Below are positions 26,213 to 34,693 of a stretch of DNA of 64,000 bases, one piece after another. Position 1 is the first letter of the stretch. Each line of letters opens with the position of its first letter. Location of the stretch: positions 1-64,000 of the forward strand of contig CAZXMO010000003.1 in the NCBI GenBank assembly GCA_964641125.1, read 5' to 3'. Under the pieces are notes generated by a model, which was not told the origin of the DNA, did no database searches, and saw only the letters and a list, made by a program, of their open reading frames with translations. The position numbers and the translations under genes are program-made. Origin of the DNA: JBKHAJ01 sp964641125 (lineage in GTDB: Bacteria; Spirochaetota; Spirochaetia; SPDA01; CAZSGZ01).

Positions 26213-26830
26213 ATGAACGGTAAAGGTATAGCATTTTTCGTACTTTTTGTCATAGCCGGGTCCTCCCTCCCGGCTGAGGATTTCCGCTTCCACCACCACT
26301 TGAGCGGAGGATTTAACACCGTACTGACCCGGACGGACCCGTTTCCGACGAAGCTCCAAACCCAAGAGGAAATAGCATATGGACTGCTGTTTCAGTTGTT
26401 TCCCTTCTTCGGCATCGGAATAGAGACGGGTCTCGATTTCGTCCAGCCATCCTCCCTCTCCGGGGGATTCCAGTACCGGGGCTACACCGCCTACTTTCTG
26501 GGACTGAGCCTCGGAGGCAGGTATATCTTTCCGAACGAGGGAAAGGAACACACCTTTTCACTAGGCGCATCGGTCGCCGGAAAGGGAAATTACGCCTGGT
26601 ACGACGGCATAGACCGGGCCTTCTTCTTTTTCTCGGTCGTTCCCGAGCCGTTTTTCGAATTTCTTCCCCGGCGTGACCACCTGTGGCACCTGAGAATAGG
26701 GCTGCCGGTGGCGGTCAACTTCCGCAGAGACATCGCCCTCTCCGTGGCACCGGGCATCAGGATAAGCATCTATCACCGGCCGGTCTACCACATCCGGCGC
26801 GCCGTCGAGAGATCCCGGGGAGGTTCATGA
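26213..26830 (+). CDS. Predicted outer-membrane-barrel-like exported protein
   Basis: A 205-residue protein starting at ATG 26213 with a signal peptide (KGIAFFVLFVIAGSSLPAED). The mature part alternates short hydrophobic/aromatic strands with Gly and turns (FGIGIETGLDF, YFLGLSLGGRYIF, FSLGASVAGKGNY, LSVAPGIRISIYH), which suggests a small beta-barrel of the OmpW/porin-like kind. I do not recognise a named family. Its TGA stop overlaps the ATG of the caspase-like lipoprotein (ATGA), so the two products are probably made together. Confidence 0.6.
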   Translation: MNGKGIAFFVLFVIAGSSLPAEDFRFHHHLSGGFNTVLTRTDPFPTKLQTQEEIAYGLLFQLFPFFGIGIETGLDFVQPSSLSGGFQYRGYTAYFLGLSLGGRYIFPNEGKEHTFSLGASVAGKGNYAWYDGIDRAFFFFSVVPEPFFEFLPRRDHLWHLRIGLPVAVNFRRDIALSVAPGIRISIYHRPVYHIRRAVERSRGGS

Positions 26831-27777
26831 TGAAACACCCTGCTTTCAGACCCGTCGTGCTCGTTCTCTTCACTTTTGCGGCCCTTGGAGTCCTCTTAGG
26901 CTGCAAACTCGGCCCCGGAGATATTCCCGGCGGGGTGGCGGTTATCTACGGCGTGGCTGATTACGCGGATACGGATATAAACGATCTCACTTATACCGAC
27001 GACGACGGAAGTGCAATGCGGGACCTCTTCATAGCCAAGTACGGCGTGTCGAATGTCCTCTTCAAGGAATCCGCCGGCGCCACTTTGACTCAGCTCGAGT
27101 CCGATCTCCAGACCGCGGCGGGAATGATCGGACCCAACGACAACTTCGTCTTCTACTTCTCCGGTCACGGAGGTCAAGCCGATTCACTCCCCACAAGCCG
27201 GGAGGGAACCGGGAGCGACTCCCTCAACGAGTTGATCTTCTTTCACGATGCCGCCTTCGATACGAACACGAATACCTGGACGGCGGGGGCCTTGACCGAA
27301 GATGAGCTCTTGACGCTTTTGCAACCGATCCCGACCTCCCGGAAGTTCGTCATCATCGATGCGTGTAACTCCGGGGGTTTCGTAGGATCTTCAGCGGATG
27401 TCGATTTGACCTCCCAGGACTACGACTCCTACGGCGTCACCGACGGCCTCGCTCAGACTATAAACCTCTACATCCGCTACCCCGGTATCGAACCATCCGA
27501 TCTCCCCTACAATGAGGCAATCGTCCTCTCCGCAGCGGGAGAACGGGAGTTCAGTTACGAATCCGGCTCCATCGAGCACGGGGTCTTTACCTACTTCTTT
27601 CTCGAAACCCCATCCCGGGGCGATTTGAACGGGGACGGGGCGGTGACCATCGACGAAGCCTTTCGGTACACCTCCGACCGGATCGATGAACAGTGGAATA
27701 TGTATCTCCCCTCGGATCAATTCCACCCCCATGTAAGCGGGGGGCCCATAAACTACGTGCTCTTCTCCGCGAACTAA
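26827..27777 (+). CDS. Caspase-family (C14-like) lipoprotein with EF-hand loop
   Basis: A 316-residue exported cysteine peptidase homologue. The signal peptide has lipobox VLLGC with Cys26. The caspase/metacaspase dyad is visible as His114 in FYFSGHGG and Cys180 in FVIIDACNSGG, with AVIYGVADYA as the first strand. Residues 266-277 (DLNGDGAVTIDE) fit the canonical calcium-binding EF-hand consensus. Bacterial caspase homologues are found in regulated proteolysis and cell death, but most are cytoplasmic, and this one would be anchored outside the cytoplasm. Translationally coupled to the barrel-like protein. Substrate and calcium dependence are unknown. Confidence 0.85.
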   Translation: MMKHPAFRPVVLVLFTFAALGVLLGCKLGPGDIPGGVAVIYGVADYADTDINDLTYTDDDGSAMRDLFIAKYGVSNVLFKESAGATLTQLESDLQTAAGMIGPNDNFVFYFSGHGGQADSLPTSREGTGSDSLNELIFFHDAAFDTNTNTWTAGALTEDELLTLLQPIPTSRKFVIIDACNSGGFVGSSADVDLTSQDYDSYGVTDGLAQTINLYIRYPGIEPSDLPYNEAIVLSAAGEREFSYESGSIEHGVFTYFFLETPSRGDLNGDGAVTIDEAFRYTSDRIDEQWNMYLPSDQFHPHVSGGPINYVLFSAN

Positions 27778-27801
27778 AGCTCGAAATATCTTTCCGGGCC
27801 T

Positions 27802-27829
27802 TTGAAAAAAGAAACAAAAAGGCTACACT
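27802..27829 (+). promoter_or_regulatory. Candidate promoter for the acidic protein gene
   Basis: TTGAAA (27802-27807) and TACACT (27824-27829) are spaced 16 bases. The ATG follows six bases after the -10, with only AGGTG abutting it, so the transcript may have no leader. Confidence 0.45.
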
Positions 27830-27835
27830 AGGTGC

Positions 27836-28159
27836 ATGAGCGACTTCGAGGAATTTTTCGACGACGACGAAGATGAGGACACCTTTGGAGACGAAGACAG
27901 CTTTGAAGACGAATACGAGGACGACTTCGACCGGTTCGAGAGCCTCGAGGCTTATCAGGAACACGAGTTCGAAGAGGATGAAGTCCACGGGGGCGGCTTC
28001 GACCCCAACGATTGGAGCGACAATTACGACGATATGGAAGCCGACGAGTGGCAGGAGCAGTACGGAATAACCGAGGACTACGAGGAAGAAGAAGATAACG
28101 AGTATATAGGAGACGAGGAGCTCGAATATTTCGAGGAGGACTACTTCGAGGAGTTATGA
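27836..28159 (+). CDS. Small, extremely acidic hypothetical protein
   Basis: A 107-residue protein in which 54 residues are Asp or Glu. There is one Arg and no Lys, and many Phe/Tyr residues are spaced among the acids (FEEFFDDDEDED, EDYEEEEDNEYIG). No signal peptide or known domain is visible. It is probably disordered or folds only on binding cations, a basic protein, or RNA polymerase/ribosome surfaces as other acidic mimics do; this is inference. Codon use resembles that of neighbours, and the upstream promoter supports expression. hisI follows 95 bases later. Confidence 0.6.
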   Translation: MSDFEEFFDDDEDEDTFGDEDSFEDEYEDDFDRFESLEAYQEHEFEEDEVHGGGFDPNDWSDNYDDMEADEWQEQYGITEDYEEEEDNEYIGDEELEYFEEDYFEEL

Positions 28160-28254
28160 GTCTTCCCCTTTCCGGTACCGCTTGATTTTTTTTGCCCTCC
28201 GCACTAAGGTGGGAGCCGCGGAAATCTCAAAACATTACAAAAAGGACACGTACA

Positions 28255-28644
28255 GTGAGCAAGGAATACACCGATGAACTCCTCCTCGACTTCGGACCGG
28301 AGGGACGGGACCTGATCCCCGTGGTTACCCAGGACTCGACCACCAAAGAGGTTCTCATCCTCGCCTTCGCCAACCGGGAAGCCTTCGAGGAGACTATGAG
28401 GAGCGGATACGCCACCTACTGGAGCCGGAGCAGACAGGAACTCTGGAAGAAGGGTATGACCTCCGGAGACATGCTGAAGCTCGACGACATACTCATCAAC
28501 TGTGAACAGAACTCTCTCGTCTACCTGGTAACGCCCCAGGGTAAGGGGGCCTGTCACGCCAAACGGGAAGACGGACGTCCCCACACCTCGTGTTACTACC
28601 GGCGGATTACCCCGGATCGGAAGCTCGAGTTCATCGAGGAGTAA
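28255..28644 (+). CDS. hisI: Phosphoribosyl-AMP cyclohydrolase
   Basis: HisI of 129 residues, opening the purine ring of PR-AMP in histidine biosynthesis. Motifs: ANREAFEETMRSGYATYWSRSR, then DCDxD-like region replaced by INCEQNSLVYLV, GKGACHAKREDGRPHTSCYYRR, which supplies the metal-binding cysteines and histidines. Monofunctional, without the HisE part. The start is GTG 28255 with AAAGG nine bases upstream. hisG begins three bases after the stop. Confidence 0.9.
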   Translation: MSKEYTDELLLDFGPEGRDLIPVVTQDSTTKEVLILAFANREAFEETMRSGYATYWSRSRQELWKKGMTSGDMLKLDDILINCEQNSLVYLVTPQGKGACHAKREDGRPHTSCYYRRITPDRKLEFIEE

Positions 28645-28647
28645 TAC

Positions 28648-29736
28648 ATGCAAAACAATACGCCTACACCGAATGCCCGCCTCGTTATCGGTATGCCCGC
28701 GGGATCTCTGGCCAATCCCCAACGGGGAGGAAACCTTATCCGAGTTCTCGAAGAAGCGGGATTCAAGACTTCAGGGTACGAATCCGGGGGGCCCACCGCC
28801 TTCCCCGGTATGGGCTTCCTCTACGGATGGGACGGACGTCCCCAGGAGTTCGGCTCCCAGCTCGGCATAGATGAGCTGGATGTCGCTATCGCGGGCGACG
28901 ACTGGATTCATGAGCGGACTCTCGAGCTCGACATCGAGTATGGGGTAAAGAGCGATCTGAGGAAGGTTTTGAGCTTACGAAGGGGCGGCGTCCGGATCGT
29001 CGGCATCGTCGATCCCGCCGCACATTCGGACCTCACCGGGGGCCCCGACGGCTGGCGGAAGGTCTTCTCCGAGCTTGCCGAGGGCTCACGGGATATCATA
29101 ACGGTTGTTTCGGAGATGCCCTACTTGGCCCTGGACTGGGTCCGCCGCAGAATGGACGAGATCGGGTCCTCCGGCCGCTTTCCCGATTATTCGGTCCAGA
29201 AGTACAAGACTCCGCCCAAGATCGAGCGGGGTATCGTTATCTACGAAACCTGGGGAAAGACCGAGGCGAAGGTCAAAAACGGCGGCGCTGATATAGGAAT
29301 CGAGATAACTCAATCGGGAAGCTCGATCCGCAGCTACGGGCTCACCATCATCGACACCCTCATGGAGTCGGAAACCGGTATCTGGATACATCCTCGCATC
29401 AAGTCGGATGCGGACAAGCACACCCTCCTTCAGATGCTTCTCATAAACCTCTACGGGACCATCAACGCCGAGAATAAGGTGCTGGTTGTGTTCAACGTCC
29501 CCAACGACAGGATCGGGAAGGTTGAGGACTACCTCAGACAGAACAATCTCTTCGGCGATGAGCCTACGGTCAACAGGGGTGAATCCTTTACCGAATATTC
29601 CATTCAACTCGACGTCACCGACCGGGAAAATCCTATAGCCCGGGTCCGCTACAGCCTGGCACGGCTGGGGGCTAAGAACATCGATACCATTCCCCTGACA
29701 TCGTCGATACCGAGCATCGACTGCATCGAGCTGTAA
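28648..29736 (+). CDS. hisG: ATP phosphoribosyltransferase (HisG-like)
   Basis: A 362-residue HisG homologue catalysing the first step of histidine biosynthesis. Recognisable parts are RLVIGMPAGSLANP, the IDELDVAIAGDDWIHE region, the phosphate-binding run GADIGIEITQSGSSIRSYGL and a C-terminal ACT-like regulatory region (residues about 260-362). It is longer than long-form HisG (about 300) and divergent, so assignment rests partly on its partner hisI. The convergent GGDEF/EAL gene ends five bases away. Confidence 0.78.
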   Translation: MQNNTPTPNARLVIGMPAGSLANPQRGGNLIRVLEEAGFKTSGYESGGPTAFPGMGFLYGWDGRPQEFGSQLGIDELDVAIAGDDWIHERTLELDIEYGVKSDLRKVLSLRRGGVRIVGIVDPAAHSDLTGGPDGWRKVFSELAEGSRDIITVVSEMPYLALDWVRRRMDEIGSSGRFPDYSVQKYKTPPKIERGIVIYETWGKTEAKVKNGGADIGIEITQSGSSIRSYGLTIIDTLMESETGIWIHPRIKSDADKHTLLQMLLINLYGTINAENKVLVVFNVPNDRIGKVEDYLRQNNLFGDEPTVNRGESFTEYSIQLDVTDRENPIARVRYSLARLGAKNIDTIPLTSSIPSIDCIEL

Positions 29737-29740
29737 CTGA

Positions 29741-31795
29741 CTATTCGGTCTTCTCGACCCGGGAAGCTACGAGAATTTCCTTGAACCCTTCGATAGGGAC
29801 GGGGCGGCTGAAGTGAAATCCCTGATACCACAGCTCGGAAAGGGTCTTTAAATAGAAAAACTGCTCCGAGTTCTCTATCCCCTCGGCTATAATCCCGAGG
29901 TTGAGGCCGTTGGCCATGGCAACGATTGAATTAACGATGGAGGTATCGTCACGCCTAAGGGGTACGCCGGATATAAAGATCCGGTCGATTTTGATACTGT
30001 CAACGGGCAGGGATTTCAGATACTGCAGACTGGAATAACCCGTGCCGAAATCGTCGATGGAGAAGACGACCCCGAGGTCTCTCAAGAATTGGATCTTTTC
30101 GGTGACCGCCTCGGCATCCTCTAAAAAGAGGCTCTCGGTTATCTCGATGTGCAGGAGGCGCGGCGGGAGTCCCGTCTTGTCGAGGATACGCTTCACGTCT
30201 TTATGGATGTTCTTTTCCCGGAATTGCTTGACCGAGAAGTTTACCGATACAAAGGCCCCCCCCTGACCGTTGAGCATAGCATTCCATTCCCGTGCGTCCG
30301 TGCACGCCTGTTCCAGGATCCACTGTCCCACCTTGTTGATGAGACCCGAGTCTTCTAGGACCGATATGAAGTCGTCGGGACCGATAAAAGTCCCTCCCCC
30401 TTTTTTCCACCGAAGCAATGCCTCGGCACCGACAATCCGTTCCGCGTCGTTGTAGATGGGTTGAAAAAACAGAACGAATTCCTTTTTCGAGTAGGCCTTT
30501 CTCAACTCGCTGATGAGCTCGACCCGGGCTATGGCCTTTGACTGGATCTCCTGCGAGTAGAACACGTAGGCGTTACGGGTCTTTTTCGCCTCCATAAGGG
30601 CGATGTCCGCCCGGCTGGTGATCTGGTTCGCGTCCCTCCCGTCTTTGGGAAAGATAGCGATGCCGATGCTCATACTCACCGAAATTTCCCTCTCTTTGAT
30701 CCGGATATCCCGGGAGAAACGTTGGAATATCTTCTCCGCCACGAGAGCGGCGTCGGTTTCGATCATGATATTCGAGAGAACGACTATAAACTCATCGCTC
30801 CCTATCCGGTAGACATAATCACTGTCCCGAACGCAATGAGGAAGGAGCCGGGCTGTTTCGACCAAGACCTGATCGCCGTAGATATTTCCGAACTGATCGT
30901 TTATCTCCTGGAAGAAATCGAGATCGACGTAGAGAATGGCCCGCATAACTTCCTTTTCCCGCCTGGCTTGCTTCAGGAGCTTTTCGAAGTTCTCCATGTA
31001 GGCCTTGCGGTTGAGAAGCCCGGTCAAGGGGTCGACATAGGCGGATTGAGCGAGCTGCTTATTCGCCTCGGAGAGCTCGGCGGTACGGTTTGCCACCCGA
31101 TCCTCCAGCCTCGTGGCGAGACGCTCGATCTCCTCCCGTTCGAGCTTTAAAAGGGAATTCAAGTAGAAGTTCTTACGCTTCGAGTATTCGCTGTAGTATC
31201 CCGCGAACATACCCAGCACGTCCGCGGTCAAGAGCATAAAGAGGTTGTTGATGAAAACAACTTCAGATATGTCAAAAAACAGCGAGTTGAAAGCGGCGTA
31301 GAGAATTATAAGGAGGGTCCCGGAGACAGTCGCCCAGATGAATCTGAGCCCGATGAAAGTGTAGGAAAAGAAAAAAATGAGTGCGAATCCCACGTAGTAG
31401 AGCTCGTGCGTTATAACCCCAGCGACGATGAAAATTCCGAAAAGCCCCCCTCCGGCGATGAAGACGAGGGCGGTAAGAATCTGCTGATAGAATCGATAGA
31501 ACAGGCGGGTATAAGTTAGCCCGAAGGTAAACGCTATGGCCGGAAGCACCGCACCGAACCGGATAATCCACACCGGGACGTGCGATCCGGGAAGAAGCAA
31601 GTAGTCGAGGATACCGAAGAATCCGTAGAAAAAGAAGGCAAGGAGTAGTGCGCTGCGGGACTGAGGTAATGTAGCCGATTTATGGGATTCCTGGAAATCC
31701 TTTTCGATCTTTCCGGGAAAGGCGAGGGTAAATCGATGGACCGGAATGTCCATCTTTTGAAAAAAAATGCTTGTTCTGGGTTTCATCTCTCTCAT
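29741..31795 (-). CDS. Membrane GGDEF/EAL cyclic-di-GMP protein
   Basis: A 684-residue protein. About six hydrophobic helices lie in residues 45-215, followed by a coiled coil (REEIERLATRLEDRVANRTA), a GGDEF domain (about 255-415) and an EAL domain (about 425-680). The cyclase signature reads RIGSDEF, so GGDEF is GSDEF. The phosphodiesterase has EALLRW, DDFGTGYSSL and KIDRIFI, consistent with an active EAL. It is therefore probably mainly a c-di-GMP phosphodiesterase with a possibly impaired cyclase. The start is uncertain between 31795 and the ATG at 31786, which has GAGAGAG in front. Confidence 0.9.
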   Translation of the reverse strand: MREMKPRTSIFFQKMDIPVHRFTLAFPGKIEKDFQESHKSATLPQSRSALLLAFFFYGFFGILDYLLLPGSHVPVWIIRFGAVLPAIAFTFGLTYTRLFYRFYQQILTALVFIAGGGLFGIFIVAGVITHELYYVGFALIFFFSYTFIGLRFIWATVSGTLLIILYAAFNSLFFDISEVVFINNLFMLLTADVLGMFAGYYSEYSKRKNFYLNSLLKLEREEIERLATRLEDRVANRTAELSEANKQLAQSAYVDPLTGLLNRKAYMENFEKLLKQARREKEVMRAILYVDLDFFQEINDQFGNIYGDQVLVETARLLPHCVRDSDYVYRIGSDEFIVVLSNIMIETDAALVAEKIFQRFSRDIRIKEREISVSMSIGIAIFPKDGRDANQITSRADIALMEAKKTRNAYVFYSQEIQSKAIARVELISELRKAYSKKEFVLFFQPIYNDAERIVGAEALLRWKKGGGTFIGPDDFISVLEDSGLINKVGQWILEQACTDAREWNAMLNGQGGAFVSVNFSVKQFREKNIHKDVKRILDKTGLPPRLLHIEITESLFLEDAEAVTEKIQFLRDLGVVFSIDDFGTGYSSLQYLKSLPVDSIKIDRIFISGVPLRRDDTSIVNSIVAMANGLNLGIIAEGIENSEQFFYLKTLSELWYQGFHFSRPVPIEGFKEILVASRVEKTE

Positions 31796-31840
31796 ATAAT
31801 TAAACCGTGAGTCACACCTGATATAAGTTTAACCCACCTA

Positions 31841-31869
31841 AAGACAATAATCAAGGTATTTTATATAAT
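31841..31869 (+). promoter_or_regulatory. Candidate promoter in AT-rich spacer before ppaC
   Basis: The 137-base spacer 31796-31932 is strikingly AT-rich. TATAAT at 31864-31869 has AAGACA 17 bases upstream. Transcription would start near 31876, giving a leader of about 57 bases to ppaC. Confidence 0.5.
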
Positions 31870-31932
31870 ACATATTTTAAAGATTTTTTGTAGGTACTTA
31901 ACATTTATTTTCCCTCGGGATAGAGTACCCGC

Positions 31933-33567
31933 ATGGCTGAAATCTACGTTACGGGACACAAAAACCCCGATATGGACTCCACGTGTTCCTCCTTCTGTTA
32001 CACTCACCTGAAAAATATTCTCGACTCCGGGAACACCTATACCGCCGTCCGGTGCGGCAACCTCAATAAGCAGACGAAATCGGTTTTCAAGAGGCTCGAC
32101 CTCGAACCGCCCGAGCTCAAGAAAGACGTCTATCCCCGGGTGATCGATGTAGCATGGCGAAACCTCCTCCGTTTAGATATCGAGTCCCCGGTCCTCGCGG
32201 CGGTCCGGGGCATAGATGAGCGGAACTTGAGCGTAATACCGGTCTTTTCTGGAGAAGACTTCAGGGGGATCGTAAGCGTCCACGAGATAACGCGGTTCTT
32301 CATTCAGGAAAATACCGGGATCAGGCCCGTTCATAACTTTTTGATCGATAACTTCGGCGAGGTCCTTCCTGGCTACTTTCTCAAGAAGGGCGACCACCGC
32401 GAGTTCGAGGCTCCCATCATGACCGGTGCAATGCCTTACACGGTTTCCATCGAAAGGCTCAGCCGGCTGAGTCCTCTCAAACCGGTTTTGATCGTGGGAT
32501 TGAGAAAAGATATCGTGATGCACGCCGTCGAACGCCGGCTCCCCGCTTTGATCCTGACCGGGGTCGAGAACGGCGATATGGAAGGAATCGATTTTTCCGA
32601 TTATCCGGGCCACGTCTTTATTTCCGAGATCGATACCGCGGAAACAATTCGTCTGCTTCGGTTGAGCATTCCGGTCAAGCATATCATGGAAATCCGTCCG
32701 AAACGGGTCGAGAGCTCGGATCATTTCGACGAGGCGAAGGCGGTTCTTCTCGACTCGATGGTGAGAGGTCTCCCCGTCTTCGACGGCGACCGCTTCGAAG
32801 GGGTTGTTACCCGGCGGTGCTTCATCGAAAAGCCTAAGCGGAAAATCATACTCATGGACCACAACGAGCTCGAGCAAAGCATCCCCGGATCAGAGCAGGC
32901 CGAAATCGTTGAGATAATCGACCATCACAGACTGTCCGCTGAAAAGACCTTCGAGCCCATCTACTTTTACTCCAAGCCGGTGGGAAGTACGTGTACTATC
33001 GTCTTTCAGCATTTCGTTCATAACGGCGTAAAGATCGGTCCGCGGCACGCCACCCTTCTCTTAGCCGGTATCCTTTCCGATACGGTCATGCTCAAATCCC
33101 CCACGACTACCGGCGAGGATCGATCTGCTCTCGGGAAACTCGAAGAAATCGCGGGAATCGACGCCATGAAGTTCGGTGAAGAGATGTTCTCTCAGACCGT
33201 CATCCTGCGAACGGCCCAGCCCAAAAAGCTCATTACCGCCGACTTCAAGTCTTACTCCGAATACGGATACGATGTCGGTATCGGTCAGGTTGAGGTAGTA
33301 ACCCTCGAAGACGTGGACGAGATCAAGACGAAATATAGGAAGGCCCTCGAAGGGGTCAGGAAGGAAATGGGGCTCGATTGGGTCATGCTGCTGATCACTA
33401 ATGTTCTCAAAGAAAACAGCATGCTTTTGTCCACCGACTTTCCCGGGGCAGAAAACTCACTCGTCTACAAGAAACACTCTCCCCACTTCTACCGGCTTCC
33501 CGGGGTCCTCTCTCGGAAGAAACAGCTCCTTCCTGAAATCTTACGTGTTCTCGAAGAGCTCTCCTAG
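31933..33567 (+). CDS. ppaC: Family II Mn-dependent inorganic pyrophosphatase with CBS/DRTGG insert
   Basis: A 544-residue pyrophosphatase. The DHH-type catalytic parts are GHKNPDMDS at the N-terminus, IIDHHRLSAEKTF near 330 and GSTCTIVF. The C-terminal DHHA2 domain includes SRKKQLLPEI. Between them (about 65-300) lies a nucleotide-binding regulatory insert of two CBS halves and a DRTGG domain, as in clostridial enzymes regulated by AMP/ADP or diadenosine polyphosphates. It pulls biosynthetic reactions by hydrolysing PPi. The convergent gene ends 11 bases after its stop. Confidence 0.93.
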   Translation: MAEIYVTGHKNPDMDSTCSSFCYTHLKNILDSGNTYTAVRCGNLNKQTKSVFKRLDLEPPELKKDVYPRVIDVAWRNLLRLDIESPVLAAVRGIDERNLSVIPVFSGEDFRGIVSVHEITRFFIQENTGIRPVHNFLIDNFGEVLPGYFLKKGDHREFEAPIMTGAMPYTVSIERLSRLSPLKPVLIVGLRKDIVMHAVERRLPALILTGVENGDMEGIDFSDYPGHVFISEIDTAETIRLLRLSIPVKHIMEIRPKRVESSDHFDEAKAVLLDSMVRGLPVFDGDRFEGVVTRRCFIEKPKRKIILMDHNELEQSIPGSEQAEIVEIIDHHRLSAEKTFEPIYFYSKPVGSTCTIVFQHFVHNGVKIGPRHATLLLAGILSDTVMLKSPTTTGEDRSALGKLEEIAGIDAMKFGEEMFSQTVILRTAQPKKLITADFKSYSEYGYDVGIGQVEVVTLEDVDEIKTKYRKALEGVRKEMGLDWVMLLITNVLKENSMLLSTDFPGAENSLVYKKHSPHFYRLPGVLSRKKQLLPEILRVLEELS

Positions 33568-33577
33568 ATGATAGGAT

Positions 33578-34345
33578 CTACAGGATTCCCGGTACCACCG
33601 CCTTCCTGTCCCCGGGGTAATCTTCAAAGGTTTCCCTGTACCATTTATGATGGGATACAGCCCGGGGGAGGAGGTTGAAGATAGTCCACAGAGCGAAGAC
33701 CAGGCCGGGCAGGGACCAGGTGAGAACGGCCCAGCCGATCCATTCGACCATCTCTCCAAAGTAGTTCGGCGCGGATATCCAACGGAAGAACCACCCTCTC
33801 GGGACCTTATATTCCATCTCCCCCGGATTTCTGAGGTTCCGGAGGATGTAATCACTCCGAACGTGTATTACGAATCCCGTAAAAAATAGGGCGCATCCGA
33901 TTATAAACTGGGGTGTGGTCAGCCATGAAAGGGAGTATTTTTCAGCCCCTGGAGAGAAGATGTAGAGGTATCCCCCCTGAAGATATGAGTTGAATCCGTT
34001 GAAAAGAACGGCAAAGAGCACCACCGACAGCGGCATATTGTTCCGGCTCGGCATAAGGCTCGAGAAGATGAAGCTCCGATAGATGTAGTGGAAGAGCCAC
34101 AAACCCAGAAAGACATAGGGCGGCGCTCCCGATTTCCAGCTTCCTAAGACAAAGAGGAGCACGAATCCGATGGGGGAAACCGCCTCCATGACCGTCCATC
34201 CAACCCGGTTGTTTATCTCCGGGCCCCATCCTCCCCGGGAATACCGTCCATACGGAGCGGTGATGAAAAAGAGGGCGACAAAGATTACGGCCCCGATAAA
34301 AAGGAAGCCGAACTGGATAATTGAATAGAAAGTCCTAGGGTTCAT
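33578..34345 (-). CDS. 3-oxo-5-alpha-steroid 4-dehydrogenase-like membrane protein
   Basis: A 255-residue, strongly hydrophobic protein with about six membrane helices. Its C-terminal part resembles the steroid 5-alpha-reductase/isoprenylcysteine methyltransferase family: GWFFRWISAPNYFGEMVEWIGWA and LPRAVSHHKWYRETFEDYP, which hold the NADPH-binding and catalytic residues. The bacterial substrate is unknown; polyprenyl or sterol-like lipids are possible. It is divergent from the selenium island. Confidence 0.75.
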   Translation of the reverse strand: MNPRTFYSIIQFGFLFIGAVIFVALFFITAPYGRYSRGGWGPEINNRVGWTVMEAVSPIGFVLLFVLGSWKSGAPPYVFLGLWLFHYIYRSFIFSSLMPSRNNMPLSVVLFAVLFNGFNSYLQGGYLYIFSPGAEKYSLSWLTTPQFIIGCALFFTGFVIHVRSDYILRNLRNPGEMEYKVPRGWFFRWISAPNYFGEMVEWIGWAVLTWSLPGLVFALWTIFNLLPRAVSHHKWYRETFEDYPGDRKAVVPGIL

Positions 34346-34375
34346 GTATCTTGTATACGGAAAAAGTGGGGGTTT

Positions 34376-34411
34376 GTACAGACAGTACAGACAGTACAGA
34401 CGGTGCAGACG
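34376..34411. repeat. Four tandem 9-bp repeats upstream of the selenium island
   Basis: GTACAGACA (34376), GTACAGACA (34385), GTACAGACG (34394) and GTGCAGACG (34403) are contiguous. They end seven bases before the -35 box, a typical position for an activator or iteron-like operator. They also lie 31 bases from the start of the divergent gene. Confidence 0.8.
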
Positions 34412-34418
34412 GGAATCG

Positions 34419-34447
34419 TTGACACGCCTCCTACTCCAATCTAAACT
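34419..34447 (+). promoter_or_regulatory. Promoter of the selenium gene cluster
   Basis: A perfect TTGACA (34419-34424) and TAAACT (34442-34447) are 17 bases apart. The first ATG is nine bases after the -10 box, leaving almost no leader. Confidence 0.7.
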
Positions 34448-34456
34448 TGCACCGGA

Positions 34457-34684
34457 ATGAAGACACTCTACAGCCTCATATTCGTTCCGAGCATCTCACA
34501 CGCCCTCGCCTGCGAGAAAATTCTCGAGCGAACGGGCGTATCCCAAAAGCTTATTCCCGTACCGAGGCGGTACAGCTCCGACTGCGGGGTGTGTATACGG
34601 ATCTCCGCCGCGGACCGCGCACGCACCGAAGCGGTCCTGTCGGAAACCGGTACGGTATATGACCGAATCATTGAGGATGCTTAA
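34457..34684 (+). CDS. DUF3343 putative Se/S carrier protein
   Basis: A 75-residue protein of the DUF3343 family, small proteins that travel with selenium-metabolism genes and are proposed to carry Se or S. The conserved cysteine pair region is SSDCGVCIRI (residues about 40-49), preceded by a hydrophobic N-terminus and H-A-L-A-C-E-K. It begins the selenium island and is followed nine bases later by yedF. No ribosome binding site is evident before the ATG. Confidence 0.75.
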   Translation: MKTLYSLIFVPSISHALACEKILERTGVSQKLIPVPRRYSSDCGVCIRISAADRARTEAVLSETGTVYDRIIEDA

Positions 34685-34693
34685 GGAGATTTT

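Noticed and set aside
34376..34411. CRISPR array
   Set aside because: Units are only 9 bases and contiguous, with no spacers and no cas genes.
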